15,423 nucleotides of DNA, from contig CALZMB010000020.1 in assembly GCA_945788485.1 (NCBI GenBank), positions 1-15,423 on the forward strand, read 5' to 3'. The stretch is from an uncultured bacterium. Its GTDB lineage: Bacteria; Bacteroidota; Bacteroidia; Bacteroidales; Bacteroidaceae. The translations under genes were made by a program, and so were the position numbers. A model generated the notes under the pieces. That model was not told where the DNA came from. It did no database searches and saw only the letters and a list, made by a program, of their open reading frames with translations. Below, in pieces: positions 6,879 through 13,710 of the stretch. The first letter of the stretch is position 1. Each line of letters begins with the position of its first letter.

Positions 6879-7193
6879 TTAAGAATTTAGTTCCGAATTT
6901 GATGCAAATGCTTCAAACTTATTCCGATTTAGGAACTCAATAACATCATGTTGAGAGTACCAGTATTTATCACCGACCTTAGAATAGGACAGAAGCCCTT
7001 GTTCTCGGTACTTGCGAATAAGTTTTTCTTCCACATTGAGCAATTCTCTCAACTCTTTATTGCTATAGTATTGTGGAGAAACAGAGAGTTTCTCCTGTAT
7101 GTGTGAGATTTGTAAGGTCAAGTCTTGAACTCTTGAAACCAATGTATCCCACATCTGCTTTTCGATAAGCAGCATTTCTTTTTTCTCTGTCAT
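6879..7193 (-). CDS. Excisionase-type helix-turn-helix protein (second of a pair)
   Basis: A 104-residue DNA-binding protein. The N-terminal half (about 1-40) is probably coiled coil (KQMWDTLVSRVQDLTLQISHI). The C-terminal part (about 42-95) is a MerR/excisionase-like winged helix of the HTH_17 kind: YSNKELRELLNVEEKLIRKY, then LLSYSKVGDKYWYSQHDVIEFL. Such proteins are typical cargo of Bacteroidales conjugative and mobilisable elements, where they help excision or regulate transfer genes. It lies 43 bp downstream of a paralogue on the same strand and is probably cotranscribed with it. The start is the ATG next to AATTATT; no Shine-Dalgarno site is visible. No tyrosine integrase is present in the window, so its recombination partner is not identified. 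Confidence 0.8.
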   Translation of the reverse strand: MTEKKEMLLIEKQMWDTLVSRVQDLTLQISHIQEKLSVSPQYYSNKELRELLNVEEKLIRKYREQGLLSYSKVGDKYWYSQHDVIEFLNRNKFEAFASNSELNS

Positions 7194-7236
7194 AATAATT
7201 GTTTCTGTTTTACACCTTATTTATATGTATAGGCAA

Positions 7237-7518
7237 TCAGAAGAAAGCTGGTCGCCTATTGTTTTCCATGAACTCGTCTATGTCCTTTTGCGTGTACCAA
7301 TACTTGTCGCCAACTCTACTATAAGACAGCATGCCATTGTAACGATACTGTCTCAGCAATTTTACATTGATGCCAAGCATCTCGCATACTTGCTGGCTGG
7401 TATAGACTTTAAGATTGATTCCCTCACTTAATGTGTGCACTATCCCAATACACTCACTAATGCCTTTATCCAATCTTTTAACTTCATCATTTCCAATACT
7501 TTTTATGTACTCTTTCAT
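7237..7518 (-). CDS. Excisionase-type helix-turn-helix protein (first of a pair)
   Basis: A 93-residue DNA-binding protein, paralogous to its neighbour at 6879-7193. The shared wing signature is LSYSRVGDKYWYTQKDIDEF against LSYSKVGDKYWYSQHDVIEF. The recognition helix region (about 40-58) is SQQVCEMLGINVKLLRQYR. The N-terminal segment is again helical but different in sequence. GAGG lies four bases before the ATG, an unusually good ribosome site for this host. A symmetric AT-rich element (7524-7539) sits directly upstream and could be an autoregulatory operator. Role as excisionase or transfer regulator is inferred from family. Confidence 0.8.
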   Translation of the reverse strand: MKEYIKSIGNDEVKRLDKGISECIGIVHTLSEGINLKVYTSQQVCEMLGINVKLLRQYRYNGMLSYSRVGDKYWYTQKDIDEFMENNRRPAFF

Positions 7519-7523
7519 TACCT

Positions 7524-7539
7524 CAAAATTTTAATTTTG
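7524..7539. promoter_or_regulatory. Palindrome upstream of the excisionase pair
   Basis: CAAAATT-TT-AATTTTG is a perfect inverted repeat with a 2-bp centre, lying 6 bp before the start codon of the minus-strand gene. It fits a dimer operator for autoregulation. The right half includes TAATTTTG, a plus-strand -7 match, but without a fitting -33. Confidence 0.4.
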
Positions 7540-7662
7540 GGGCTTATATACGTATTGAGAAAAAAGTTTACTTTCATGATGAGATTTCTATCTGTATATG
7601 TTTTCAAATCAAAGAATTTGTTTGATAGATATTATAATAAAAAAATATATTTTTTAAGACTA

Positions 7663-7694
7663 TTTGGAGATGTAATTATAATGTTGTAATTTTG
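7663..7694 (+). promoter_or_regulatory. Promoter of the 558-residue unknown gene
   Basis: TTTG (7663-7666), a 20-bp spacer and TAATTTTG (7687-7694) form a textbook Bacteroidota promoter. The start codon at 7712 follows after a leader of only about 14 nt. The stretch 7519-7711 holds no gene. Confidence 0.75.
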
Positions 7695-7711
7695 CATGTA
7701 AAATAATTGCA

Positions 7712-9388
7712 ATGGATAGAGACACAAATGATAATATGCAACATTTGGGCAATGAAATAGTAGTTCCAGAATATGTTCGTAAATTTGACGAAAACAAATC
7801 TTTTCTTCACTTCACAGAAGAAGAGATTGCAAGTCTTATGCTTTGCGAGCAGTCCATCATCAAGAATACTCGAATAAACAAGTTTAGAGCTCTAATACAA
7901 TTTGATTATCGAAATTTCATTCATTCAGAACAGGGAAACACGATAATCTCAAACCTTAATGACATAGAAAACATATCTTGTTTAGACATACCCAACACGT
8001 CAAATTCCGTCTATATGCTTTTCTTCCAACTCCTAAAACAATCTATGCTTGATATAGAGAATTCGGAGTCTCGTCCAGGGAAAGATGGTATCATAACTTT
8101 AATGACTATAGAGGAAAAGTGTAAGGAAAGATTATATAAAAGATTCTGTTACAACTTATATAAACATTGGCGAGATAACAATGTTGAGTATTTGACTCCA
8201 TTTTTTATTTCCCACTCTAATGGTTATATAAAGACTTCATATCTTACCTTGGCCAACGATAATTTTGTCATTGATTTGGCAAAGTTCTTTAGCCTACATA
8301 GTGATGGGTACCGTAAAGAAGTGTACCAATCTTTGTTAGTGCTATGTATGGTGCATGATTTAACTGTATCTGGGCGACATACCATATTGGATGAGCTCTT
8401 CTCCATGTATGAGAATAAGCTCAAAAAGACAGCTCGAAATGAAACGAACTTTCAACAGTTCACTATTAATTGGGAAGAGGAAGAGCAACTGGAAAGACTG
8501 GCTTCTTTACGTGGACAAGATCCACGCTCTAATGAAGAAAAGAATAAAGTCATACGGGAGATTCAAGATCATTATAGGAATCTAACTATTCGCGATTCCT
8601 TTATAAGCGACGAGATGAATTATATGAAGTCTCTATTACGAACAGAGTTTCACCGTCTTGATCCCAACATTGCAACAGCAGATGAATGGAGTTATGTATA
8701 TTCTAGGCTTAAGACTAAATGGACGAAGAATAAAGTTTCCATCGATTCTACAGACGTAAAGACAATAACCCCTCCTGATTGTTACGTTCTTTATCTGTTG
8801 GCTTATGAAGATCCTATAAAAATCATTGATTTCGACACGGAACAAAGCCAAGAAGTAATAGAGGACATACTATACCTTATATATATAAAGGAAGGTAAAG
8901 GAGTACCGAGACTGCTAAAGGTTATATATATTCTCAATTTTATCAAGAATAAGATCGGTGAAGTTATAAGTCCGACTGTTAACGACTTCAACACTGAGAA
9001 ACAAGCTATAGAACGAGCTATAAGCTTCATCCGTATTATCTTTACGGATCAATATAGGATAGATAAAGTCTCACAACAAGAATTGTGTCATTTGTTCAAA
9101 GAGATTCTCTCCTATAAAGAAGTCACCAGAACTCTGCCCGAACGATTACCACGAGGTTTTGTTGGTAATTTCAACTTACTCATGACCTGTGCAATCATTG
9201 GACTTCTTAAAGAGTTAGGTTATTTCGGAACGTCAATACGTAAACTTGATGAAGCCATTTCAAGGGACAACAATTTATTTAATGAGAAGACCCAAGCTTT
9301 CAAGTCTCATCGAAAATACATCGAGAATTGGAAAGATACTATAGATAAAGAATTCAGAAAGTACTTAGAACATAAATACAAACTATAA
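7712..9388 (+). CDS. Large protein of unknown function
   Basis: A 558-residue soluble protein with no signal peptide or convincing membrane segment; I do not recognise its family. It is rich in Glu, Lys and Ile and appears almost wholly helical. A hydrophobic helix-like stretch (about 207-222, LLVLCMVHDLTVSG) and charged stretches (about 250-290, WEEEEQLERLASLRGQDPRSNEEKNK) stand out. No nuclease, ATPase, primase or relaxase motif is visible. It has its own promoter and is followed by several terminator-like hairpins, so it is probably transcribed alone. It reads away from the excisionase pair. The start ATG lies directly after the -7 element. Codon use is AT-rich, like the rest of the element and unlike the resident genes. 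A replication, regulatory or defence role cannot be told apart from sequence. Confidence 0.75.
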   Translation: MDRDTNDNMQHLGNEIVVPEYVRKFDENKSFLHFTEEEIASLMLCEQSIIKNTRINKFRALIQFDYRNFIHSEQGNTIISNLNDIENISCLDIPNTSNSVYMLFFQLLKQSMLDIENSESRPGKDGIITLMTIEEKCKERLYKRFCYNLYKHWRDNNVEYLTPFFISHSNGYIKTSYLTLANDNFVIDLAKFFSLHSDGYRKEVYQSLLVLCMVHDLTVSGRHTILDELFSMYENKLKKTARNETNFQQFTINWEEEEQLERLASLRGQDPRSNEEKNKVIREIQDHYRNLTIRDSFISDEMNYMKSLLRTEFHRLDPNIATADEWSYVYSRLKTKWTKNKVSIDSTDVKTITPPDCYVLYLLAYEDPIKIIDFDTEQSQEVIEDILYLIYIKEGKGVPRLLKVIYILNFIKNKIGEVISPTVNDFNTEKQAIERAISFIRIIFTDQYRIDKVSQQELCHLFKEILSYKEVTRTLPERLPRGFVGNFNLLMTCAIIGLLKELGYFGTSIRKLDEAISRDNNLFNEKTQAFKSHRKYIENWKDTIDKEFRKYLEHKYKL

Positions 9389-9396
9389 ATCCCCCA

Positions 9397-9421
9397 AATT
9401 GGGAAAAAGTTTTTCCCAATT
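9397..9421 (+). terminator. First stem-loop after the 558-residue gene
   Basis: AATTGGGA and TCCCAATT flank an A/T loop; the full arms AATTGGGAAAAA and TTTTTCCCAATT are exact complements. It starts 9 bp after the stop codon. The T tract lies inside the stem, so it may be an mRNA-stabilising hairpin rather than a strong terminator. Confidence 0.55.
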
Positions 9422-9427
9422 ATTCCT

Positions 9428-9464
9428 AAAAAGCAGACTTTTCGTTAAGAGAAGTCTGCTTTTT
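9428..9464 (+). terminator. Rho-independent terminator
   Basis: AAAAAGCAGACTT (9428-9440) pairs perfectly with AAGTCTGCTTTTT (9452-9464). The right arm ends in five T residues. Confidence 0.8.
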
Positions 9465-9493
9465 GCTTGATTTATACAACTTTACGTTTTTAT

Positions 9494-9535
9494 AAAGACT
9501 TGGGAAAAACTATGCTTTTTCCCAAGTCTTTTTTT
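9494..9535 (+). terminator. Second rho-independent terminator, arms shared with the first stem-loop
   Basis: AAAGACTTGGGAAAAA (9494-9509) pairs perfectly with TTTTTCCCAAGTCTTT (9516-9531) and is followed by more T residues. The core TTGGGAAAAA/TTTTTCCCAA is also the core of the stem-loop at 9397-9421, so left and right arms of the two hairpins could exchange partners. Confidence 0.75.
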
Positions 9536-9616
9536 GAGTAACAATGCCTCTTTCTTATCGTTTTACTAACAGGAACAGTTAAAAAATAATGTTTAATAAT
9601 TAAAAATTTAAATTGT

Positions 9617-10159
9617 ATGAGAACATTCAGTTTTGCAAAGAAGTCTCACGTTGGTAAGGTGAGTGGTGTTGTGTCAAGTCAGGATCTTAACATGAATGAC
9701 ATCGTTATTAAGAAGAAGCGCGGAAAGGGAGATGTTGAAGTCTTTCGCCGCCTTCCAAATGGACATTTGAAACAGTTAAAGAGAATTCGTTCAGTAGAGA
9801 AAGGAAAGAATGAATTACATGTAGCGACTACGAACAATCCTGAAACTACAAAGAGTCCTATTCCTACAACTCCAGTGATTGAGACTATGTCTGACAGCCA
9901 GTACAAGCGTTTGAATGATTGGCTTAAGTTCCGTAATGCTGTACTTAAAACAGGTAGTCTCAAAAGCTATATGGCAAAAAGCGAACATGACGAGACTTAC
10001 ACTATTTTAACAAAGCGCCCAGACTTCATTAGAGGAATGAAACTTTACGAAGGTGGTTCGTCATTAGCATGGCAAATGCTTGCAACGTACAAAATTGAAA
10101 CTGTACGCAATTTGTATGCACGCTATTACCTGGATGCGGACATGCTCCTTGCTGCATAG
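9617..10159 (+). CDS. Protein of unknown function, basic N-terminus
   Basis: A 180-residue soluble protein I do not recognise. The N-terminal 70 residues are strongly basic (IKKKRGKGDVEVFRRL, then KQLKRIRSVEKGK), fitting nucleic-acid binding. A Pro/Thr-rich linker (about 75-90, TTNNPETTKSPIPTTPV) leads to a helical C-terminal domain (about 95-180) containing DSQYKRLNDWLKFRNAVLKT and a Trp/Tyr-rich end. There is no catalytic motif. The start is the ATG after an A/T-only leader with no Shine-Dalgarno site. It is separated from both neighbours by hairpins and is probably a single-gene unit. The architecture would suit a small DNA-binding accessory protein of the element, but this is only inference. 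Confidence 0.7.
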   Translation: MRTFSFAKKSHVGKVSGVVSSQDLNMNDIVIKKKRGKGDVEVFRRLPNGHLKQLKRIRSVEKGKNELHVATTNNPETTKSPIPTTPVIETMSDSQYKRLNDWLKFRNAVLKTGSLKSYMAKSEHDETYTILTKRPDFIRGMKLYEGGSSLAWQMLATYKIETVRNLYARYYLDADMLLAA

Positions 10160-10170
10160 ACCTATTCCAT

Positions 10171-10200
10171 ATGGGTGTTTAGTGCACACTAAACACCCAT
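10171..10200 (+). terminator. 30-bp near-perfect palindrome after the 180-residue gene
   Basis: ATGGGTGTTTAGTG (10171-10184) and CACTAAACACCCAT (10187-10200) are exact complements with only CA between them. No T-run follows; instead the sequence continues with TACAAAA and TTTTGTA, another small inverted repeat (about 10200-10219). It could end the transcript or be a protein-binding or cruciform site. Confidence 0.5.
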
Positions 10201-10266
10201 ACAAAAAAATATTTTGTAAAAAAGTAAACTATTTATGCCCATTTGATAATAAGGGCAAAATCGTTC

Positions 10267-10295
10267 TTTGAAATATTGGGTAAGAATTATATTTA
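10267..10295 (+). promoter_or_regulatory. Possible promoter of the 92-residue gene
   Basis: TTTG (10267-10270) is followed after 17 bp by TATATTTA (10288-10295), a one-off match to TAnnTTTG. The spacing is slightly short. The start codon follows 36 bp downstream. Confidence 0.4.
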
Positions 10296-10330
10296 TTGGT
10301 TAATATTCAGCCAAATAGGAATATTGCATT

Positions 10331-10609
10331 ATGTTTCTAAATAGAAATGATATGGGAAAAGTTCAATGTAACGGGACTATTATGCGACCTGTAGTCGTCA
10401 AGTTTGATGACAAATCCAAGGAAGATTTATTATTTCATTCCGTTGGCGAAGCTGCACGTTATTTTGGAGTCATTCCACCCTACATTAAAGGATACCTTGA
10501 TGGTGTCCATCATATGGGAAGGTTTAGTTGCTCCGTTTATGATGCAGAAAGCCGTACAGACGTATTAGCAAGCTACGAGCAGTCTCACAAAGTCAGTCCG
10601 TTATTTTAA
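10331..10609 (+). CDS. Small protein with NUMOD1-like DNA-binding segment
   Basis: A 92-residue protein. Residues about 34-72 (FHSVGEAARYFGV, then IKGYLDGVHHMGRFSCSVYD) resemble the NUMOD1 module: a short helix-turn-helix that begins with Ser, has EAAxYxG in the first helix and ends in a beta strand. That module binds DNA in homing endonucleases and also occurs in small stand-alone proteins. No nuclease domain is attached. The start could also be the internal ATG at codon 8 (MGKVQCNG). It is followed by a structured 190-bp leader for the next gene. The family call is tentative. Confidence 0.65.
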   Translation: MFLNRNDMGKVQCNGTIMRPVVVKFDDKSKEDLLFHSVGEAARYFGVIPPYIKGYLDGVHHMGRFSCSVYDAESRTDVLASYEQSHKVSPLF

Positions 10610-10632
10610 GTCTCAAAGCGAGCAAGAGGTTC

Positions 10633-10658
10633 GGAACATCCCTCTCGTTGTATGTTCC
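10633..10658 (+). promoter_or_regulatory. Leader or terminator hairpin with potential pseudoknot
   Basis: GGAACAT (10633-10639) pairs with ATGTTCC (10652-10658). Its loop contains CCTCT (10641-10645), which is complementary to AGAGG (10625-10629) just upstream, so an H-type pseudoknot or two competing folds are possible. It may terminate the 92-residue gene or regulate the next one. Confidence 0.4.
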
Positions 10659-10678
10659 TCATTATAATAATAAAAAAA

Positions 10679-10732
10679 ATGAAAAGAATCAGGACTAGAA
10701 ACATAGTCCCTAAAATCAAAATGCAGACTTAG
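10679..10732 (+). CDS. Possible 17-residue leader peptide
   Basis: The frame encodes MKRIRTRNIVPKIKMQT and ends 66 bp before the 474-residue gene. It is strongly basic, with seven Lys/Arg in 17. Codons 5-11 overlap the hairpin GGACTA (10692-10697) / TAGTCC (10704-10709), so ribosome movement could alter the fold. A second hairpin, GGAATG (10745-10750) / CATTCC (10759-10764), lies between its stop and the next gene. This resembles a translational-attenuation leader, but a chance frame is quite possible. Confidence 0.25.
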   Translation: MKRIRTRNIVPKIKMQT

Positions 10733-10798
10733 TTAAAACTTCTCGGAATGGGTGCACACATTCCCAGATTGTTTTAGACTTTTCGCAAAATTTAAAGA

Positions 10799-12223
10799 AT
10801 GGACAAAAATAAAGAAACAGGTATGGCACCCATTCCAATATTGTCTTCTGATTCGGTTGAGAATGGACAGTTAAATGTGCGTAAGTCTCTTGGTTACGAC
10901 AAAGGGTATTTCGCTTACGCTAAGATAGGTACAGAAAGTGCGGTAATTAGGTATTATTCTTCATGTGAAGAAGCCTACAATACCGTATTAAAACAGACTC
11001 GAGAGATCCAATCTAGAACCAGGAAAGATGCATACATACTTGTATGCGATAACTCTCGAAAAAAGATTCATGAAGGTACAATTTCTAAAAATGGTAAACT
11101 CACCTTATATATATATGGTGGTGAGACTGTATCCTTCACAACACTCGAAAATAAAATTAAATATAAAACGAAAATGACAACAAGAACAAATTCTACAGAA
11201 GCAACGAACGAGTTAAGTAACGCAGCATCCAACACAACGGAAAACATTTTTCAGAAGTACAAAGATGCTGGTTTAGTGACAGATAAGGAATACTCTTTCC
11301 TAAAACTGGAGAAAAATACATTGGAAAGTATTGCGTGGGCAGTACAAGAAGCTGCTATTAAGTATCGCCTCCGAAGTGAAAAGAAATTCCATCTTCAAAT
11401 CGATATTGCATCACGGTATTACTTCTCTTTTTCGACAAAGAAGACTGACGGAACTTCCCTTGACAATAACCATGTAAGCTTTAAAGATATCCCACTTTAC
11501 AATCTTGTGCATTGCAATAGTCCAGAAGACCTTCTTAACGGAAAGAAGTGTCGTGTTCCTGGCAAAATCGCACTTAATAAGATTGCTTTGGAGATTGGTT
11601 ACATGTATTTGAAGGGAAAAGAAATCATGTTTGGTGAAGATCAGTCTGAGAATTTAAAGAGGCTTAAGGCTAATGCAGCCGAAAGAGATCGTAAATCTAA
11701 AAAGACCACCATTAATATTAAGCCAAAGAGCAAAGCGAAAATACCACCAACCCACAATACCAAAGAAACAGCATGTGACGCTCTGCCAAAAAGCAATGGT
11801 TCTATTATCTCAAACTGCAAGCGTAATTTAACAGAGCTCTCACTCGCAGTCACTACCGCTATTATGTTGCGATTGAACACTAACGATGATGTCCTCTCCT
11901 ATCTTAAATATAAAGGGGTATCTCTCGATACAGACCTTCACGAACTTACGAACGGTATAGTGTCTGCATCAATTAAAGGAAAACAAGTTTCAATCACAGT
12001 ACTTGACTCTGTGAGTTCCACTCTCTCCATCTCTGACCACGAAAACGACGTAAATCTTCGTAAGGCAATATCTGCAACAGTATCACACTGCATTATCGAA
12101 GCCATGCTCAGCAACGATACTCAGCAATCTATATCTGCAGTTGTCGAAAGTAAGTCGATAATCGACTACTATCATTCTGTCGTAATGAAGAACGCTATGC
12201 AAAACTACAAGAAAGCCGCTTAA
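10799..12223 (+). CDS. Unknown 474-residue protein with two-part architecture
   Basis: I do not recognise this protein. Residues about 30-115 look like a small alpha/beta domain (GYFAYAKIGTESAVIRYYSS to KLTLYIYGGETVSF). About 120-145 is a Ser/Thr/Asn-rich linker, and 150-275 is a mixed domain (NIFQKYKDAGLVTDKEYSFL to IALEIGYMYLKGKEIMFG). About 282-325 is a highly basic, probably disordered segment (ERDRKSKKTTINIKPKSK), and 335-474 is a second folded region. There is no signal peptide, membrane segment or catalytic motif. The basic linker would suit DNA contact. The gene has a long structured leader and ends 13 bp before a perfect palindrome. The methyltransferase starts 65 bp downstream on the same strand, so the two might be co-expressed if the palindrome does not stop transcription. 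Confidence 0.75.
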   Translation: MDKNKETGMAPIPILSSDSVENGQLNVRKSLGYDKGYFAYAKIGTESAVIRYYSSCEEAYNTVLKQTREIQSRTRKDAYILVCDNSRKKIHEGTISKNGKLTLYIYGGETVSFTTLENKIKYKTKMTTRTNSTEATNELSNAASNTTENIFQKYKDAGLVTDKEYSFLKLEKNTLESIAWAVQEAAIKYRLRSEKKFHLQIDIASRYYFSFSTKKTDGTSLDNNHVSFKDIPLYNLVHCNSPEDLLNGKKCRVPGKIALNKIALEIGYMYLKGKEIMFGEDQSENLKRLKANAAERDRKSKKTTINIKPKSKAKIPPTHNTKETACDALPKSNGSIISNCKRNLTELSLAVTTAIMLRLNTNDDVLSYLKYKGVSLDTDLHELTNGIVSASIKGKQVSITVLDSVSSTLSISDHENDVNLRKAISATVSHCIIEAMLSNDTQQSISAVVESKSIIDYYHSVVMKNAMQNYKKAA

Positions 12224-12236
12224 CAATCTATCAACC

Positions 12237-12270
12237 GCCCAGAAGGAAATTTCCTTCTGGGCATATTTTA
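12237..12270 (+). terminator. 26-bp perfect palindrome between unknown gene and methyltransferase
   Basis: GCCCAGAAGGAAA (12237-12249) and TTTCCTTCTGGGC (12250-12262) are exact complements with no spacer, followed by ATATTTTA. As RNA it forms a strong hairpin with a weak U tail, so it is likely a terminator. As DNA it is a fully symmetric site that the downstream methyltransferase or a regulator could bind. Confidence 0.6.
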
Positions 12271-12288
12271 AACTTAAATATTATAAAC

Positions 12289-13617
12289 ATGAAAAAAAAA
12301 TGGATTAAAATAATGACCCTTTTTAGCGGGTATGATGCACAGATTATGGCTGTGCGAAAAGCCATCAAGAACCTTAAAAAGAATTTAGGTATCAAAGTAA
12401 TTGGATGGAGTGACATTGACCGTACAGTTCGCGCTATTCACAATGTAGTATTCCCTGAATACGCAAACAACTGTTATCCTGATGTCCGAGAAATCCCATG
12501 GGGAAGCCTGGAAAGTCCAGACATACTCTTCTATTCAAGTCCCTGTCAATCTGTAAGTAGAGCAGGTCAAAGAAAAGGTATGAAAAAAGGAACAGAGACA
12601 GAGTCTCAGCTAATATGGACTGTTGAACATGCTATTGCGACGTTACGTCCTAAGTATTGTATCCTGGAAAATGTTGAAGGTATGCTTGACGCAGATTTCT
12701 CTGAGGACTTTATATCATGGTGTAGGACTTTATCTGAGTATGGATATGCTAATTCATTCAAAGTACTATCCAGTGCAGACTTCGGAGTCCCACAAAATCG
12801 CAAGCGTATATTCCTTGTGTCAATACGTATTGACAAGGATGATAAGTATCCCTTCTTCCAATGGCCAAAACCATACAAACTGACTGTAAAGCCAGAAGAC
12901 CTGCTTGAAGATTTCGTGGATGACGAATACTATTTGAGTTGCGAAGAGCAGGATACGTTCATTGATGTAGTCAAGAACGCAAAGGAAGGATATTCAAGTA
13001 GCGTAACGAGGAAAAAGAAGTATCCGACAAAACTGCTCAACTCACAATTCTATAAGCGTATATCTGCGTTTGTTTCCCCATTATGCAAGAACGAAACAAT
13101 ACCCACATTGATGGTTGGATTGCAAAGTGCAAACCTGACTTCCATCACAGGCTGTCGTCGCGATAAGTGTCCATGCGTTATCGAAGTTTGGGAAGGACCA
13201 CAAAACCTTAAAAAGCAGAAACTACAAAATGCGAAACTCTCACAGCAAGTAGTAAAAGCGATGAGAGTATGCCCTGACAGGGAAAGAATACTTGCGACAG
13301 CAAACAGTCTCAAAACCAACGAATATCTGCGAGTTCGCTACATTACACCAACAGAAGCACTTCGATTCATGGGTGTTGATGAGCAATACATAAAAAGGAT
13401 TATCGATCCTTTTTATTCTCTGAGCAAAGAAGGTTTGTCGGAAGATGAGGTAAAAAAACTAATGACTATTGATAATCGTTACACGCCAATATCAAACTAT
13501 GCCATATATGGAAGAGCAGGTAATTCCATCGTGGTTGATGTGCTTGCCGCTATTACCGAACAAATACTTAATCGCATTGATAAAGCATCAAGAGGTGAAC
13601 AGCAGAAAGTGGCTTAA
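12289..13617 (+). CDS. DNA (cytosine-5) methyltransferase, apparently without restriction partner
   Basis: A 442-residue enzyme that transfers methyl from S-adenosylmethionine to C5 of cytosine in a specific DNA site. Motifs are in canonical order: I (TLFSGYDAQ, about 10-18), IV with the catalytic Cys86 in SSPCQSVS, VI (ENVEGML, 127-133), and VIII (QNRKRIFLV, about 169-177). A target-recognition region of about 150 residues follows, then IX (R350YITPTE356) and X (YGRAGNS, 407-413). All key residues are present, so it should be active; the recognition site cannot be read from sequence. Motif I has Tyr-Asp where many relatives have Ile-Gly-Gly. No endonuclease or Vsr gene is adjacent, which suggests an orphan methyltransferase protecting the element from host restriction. 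It converges on the recombinase gene with a shared terminator between them. Confidence 0.95.
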   Translation: MKKKWIKIMTLFSGYDAQIMAVRKAIKNLKKNLGIKVIGWSDIDRTVRAIHNVVFPEYANNCYPDVREIPWGSLESPDILFYSSPCQSVSRAGQRKGMKKGTETESQLIWTVEHAIATLRPKYCILENVEGMLDADFSEDFISWCRTLSEYGYANSFKVLSSADFGVPQNRKRIFLVSIRIDKDDKYPFFQWPKPYKLTVKPEDLLEDFVDDEYYLSCEEQDTFIDVVKNAKEGYSSSVTRKKKYPTKLLNSQFYKRISAFVSPLCKNETIPTLMVGLQSANLTSITGCRRDKCPCVIEVWEGPQNLKKQKLQNAKLSQQVVKAMRVCPDRERILATANSLKTNEYLRVRYITPTEALRFMGVDEQYIKRIIDPFYSLSKEGLSEDEVKKLMTIDNRYTPISNYAIYGRAGNSIVVDVLAAITEQILNRIDKASRGEQQKVA

Positions 13618-13673
13618 CTCCAAATAAATATATTGATTGACTTCACAAAGACTTCTATTTTGTTCATTATTTG

Positions 13674-13710
13674 GCGCAAGCGATATTAACCTATTGCTTG
13701 CGCTTTTTTT
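13674..13710 (+). terminator. Rho-independent terminator after the methyltransferase
   Basis: GCGCAAGCGATA (13674-13685) pairs with TATTGCTTGCGC (13692-13703) with one G-T wobble, followed by seven T residues. It lies between convergent genes and touches the stop codon of the minus-strand recombinase gene. The minus strand lacks a T-run after the stem. Confidence 0.9.

Noticed and set aside
7435..7689. 84-codon plus-strand frame rich in Phe, Leu and Ile
   Set aside because: It overlaps the start of the excisionase gene antisense and the promoter of the 558-residue gene; its composition is that of plain AT-rich intergenic DNA.
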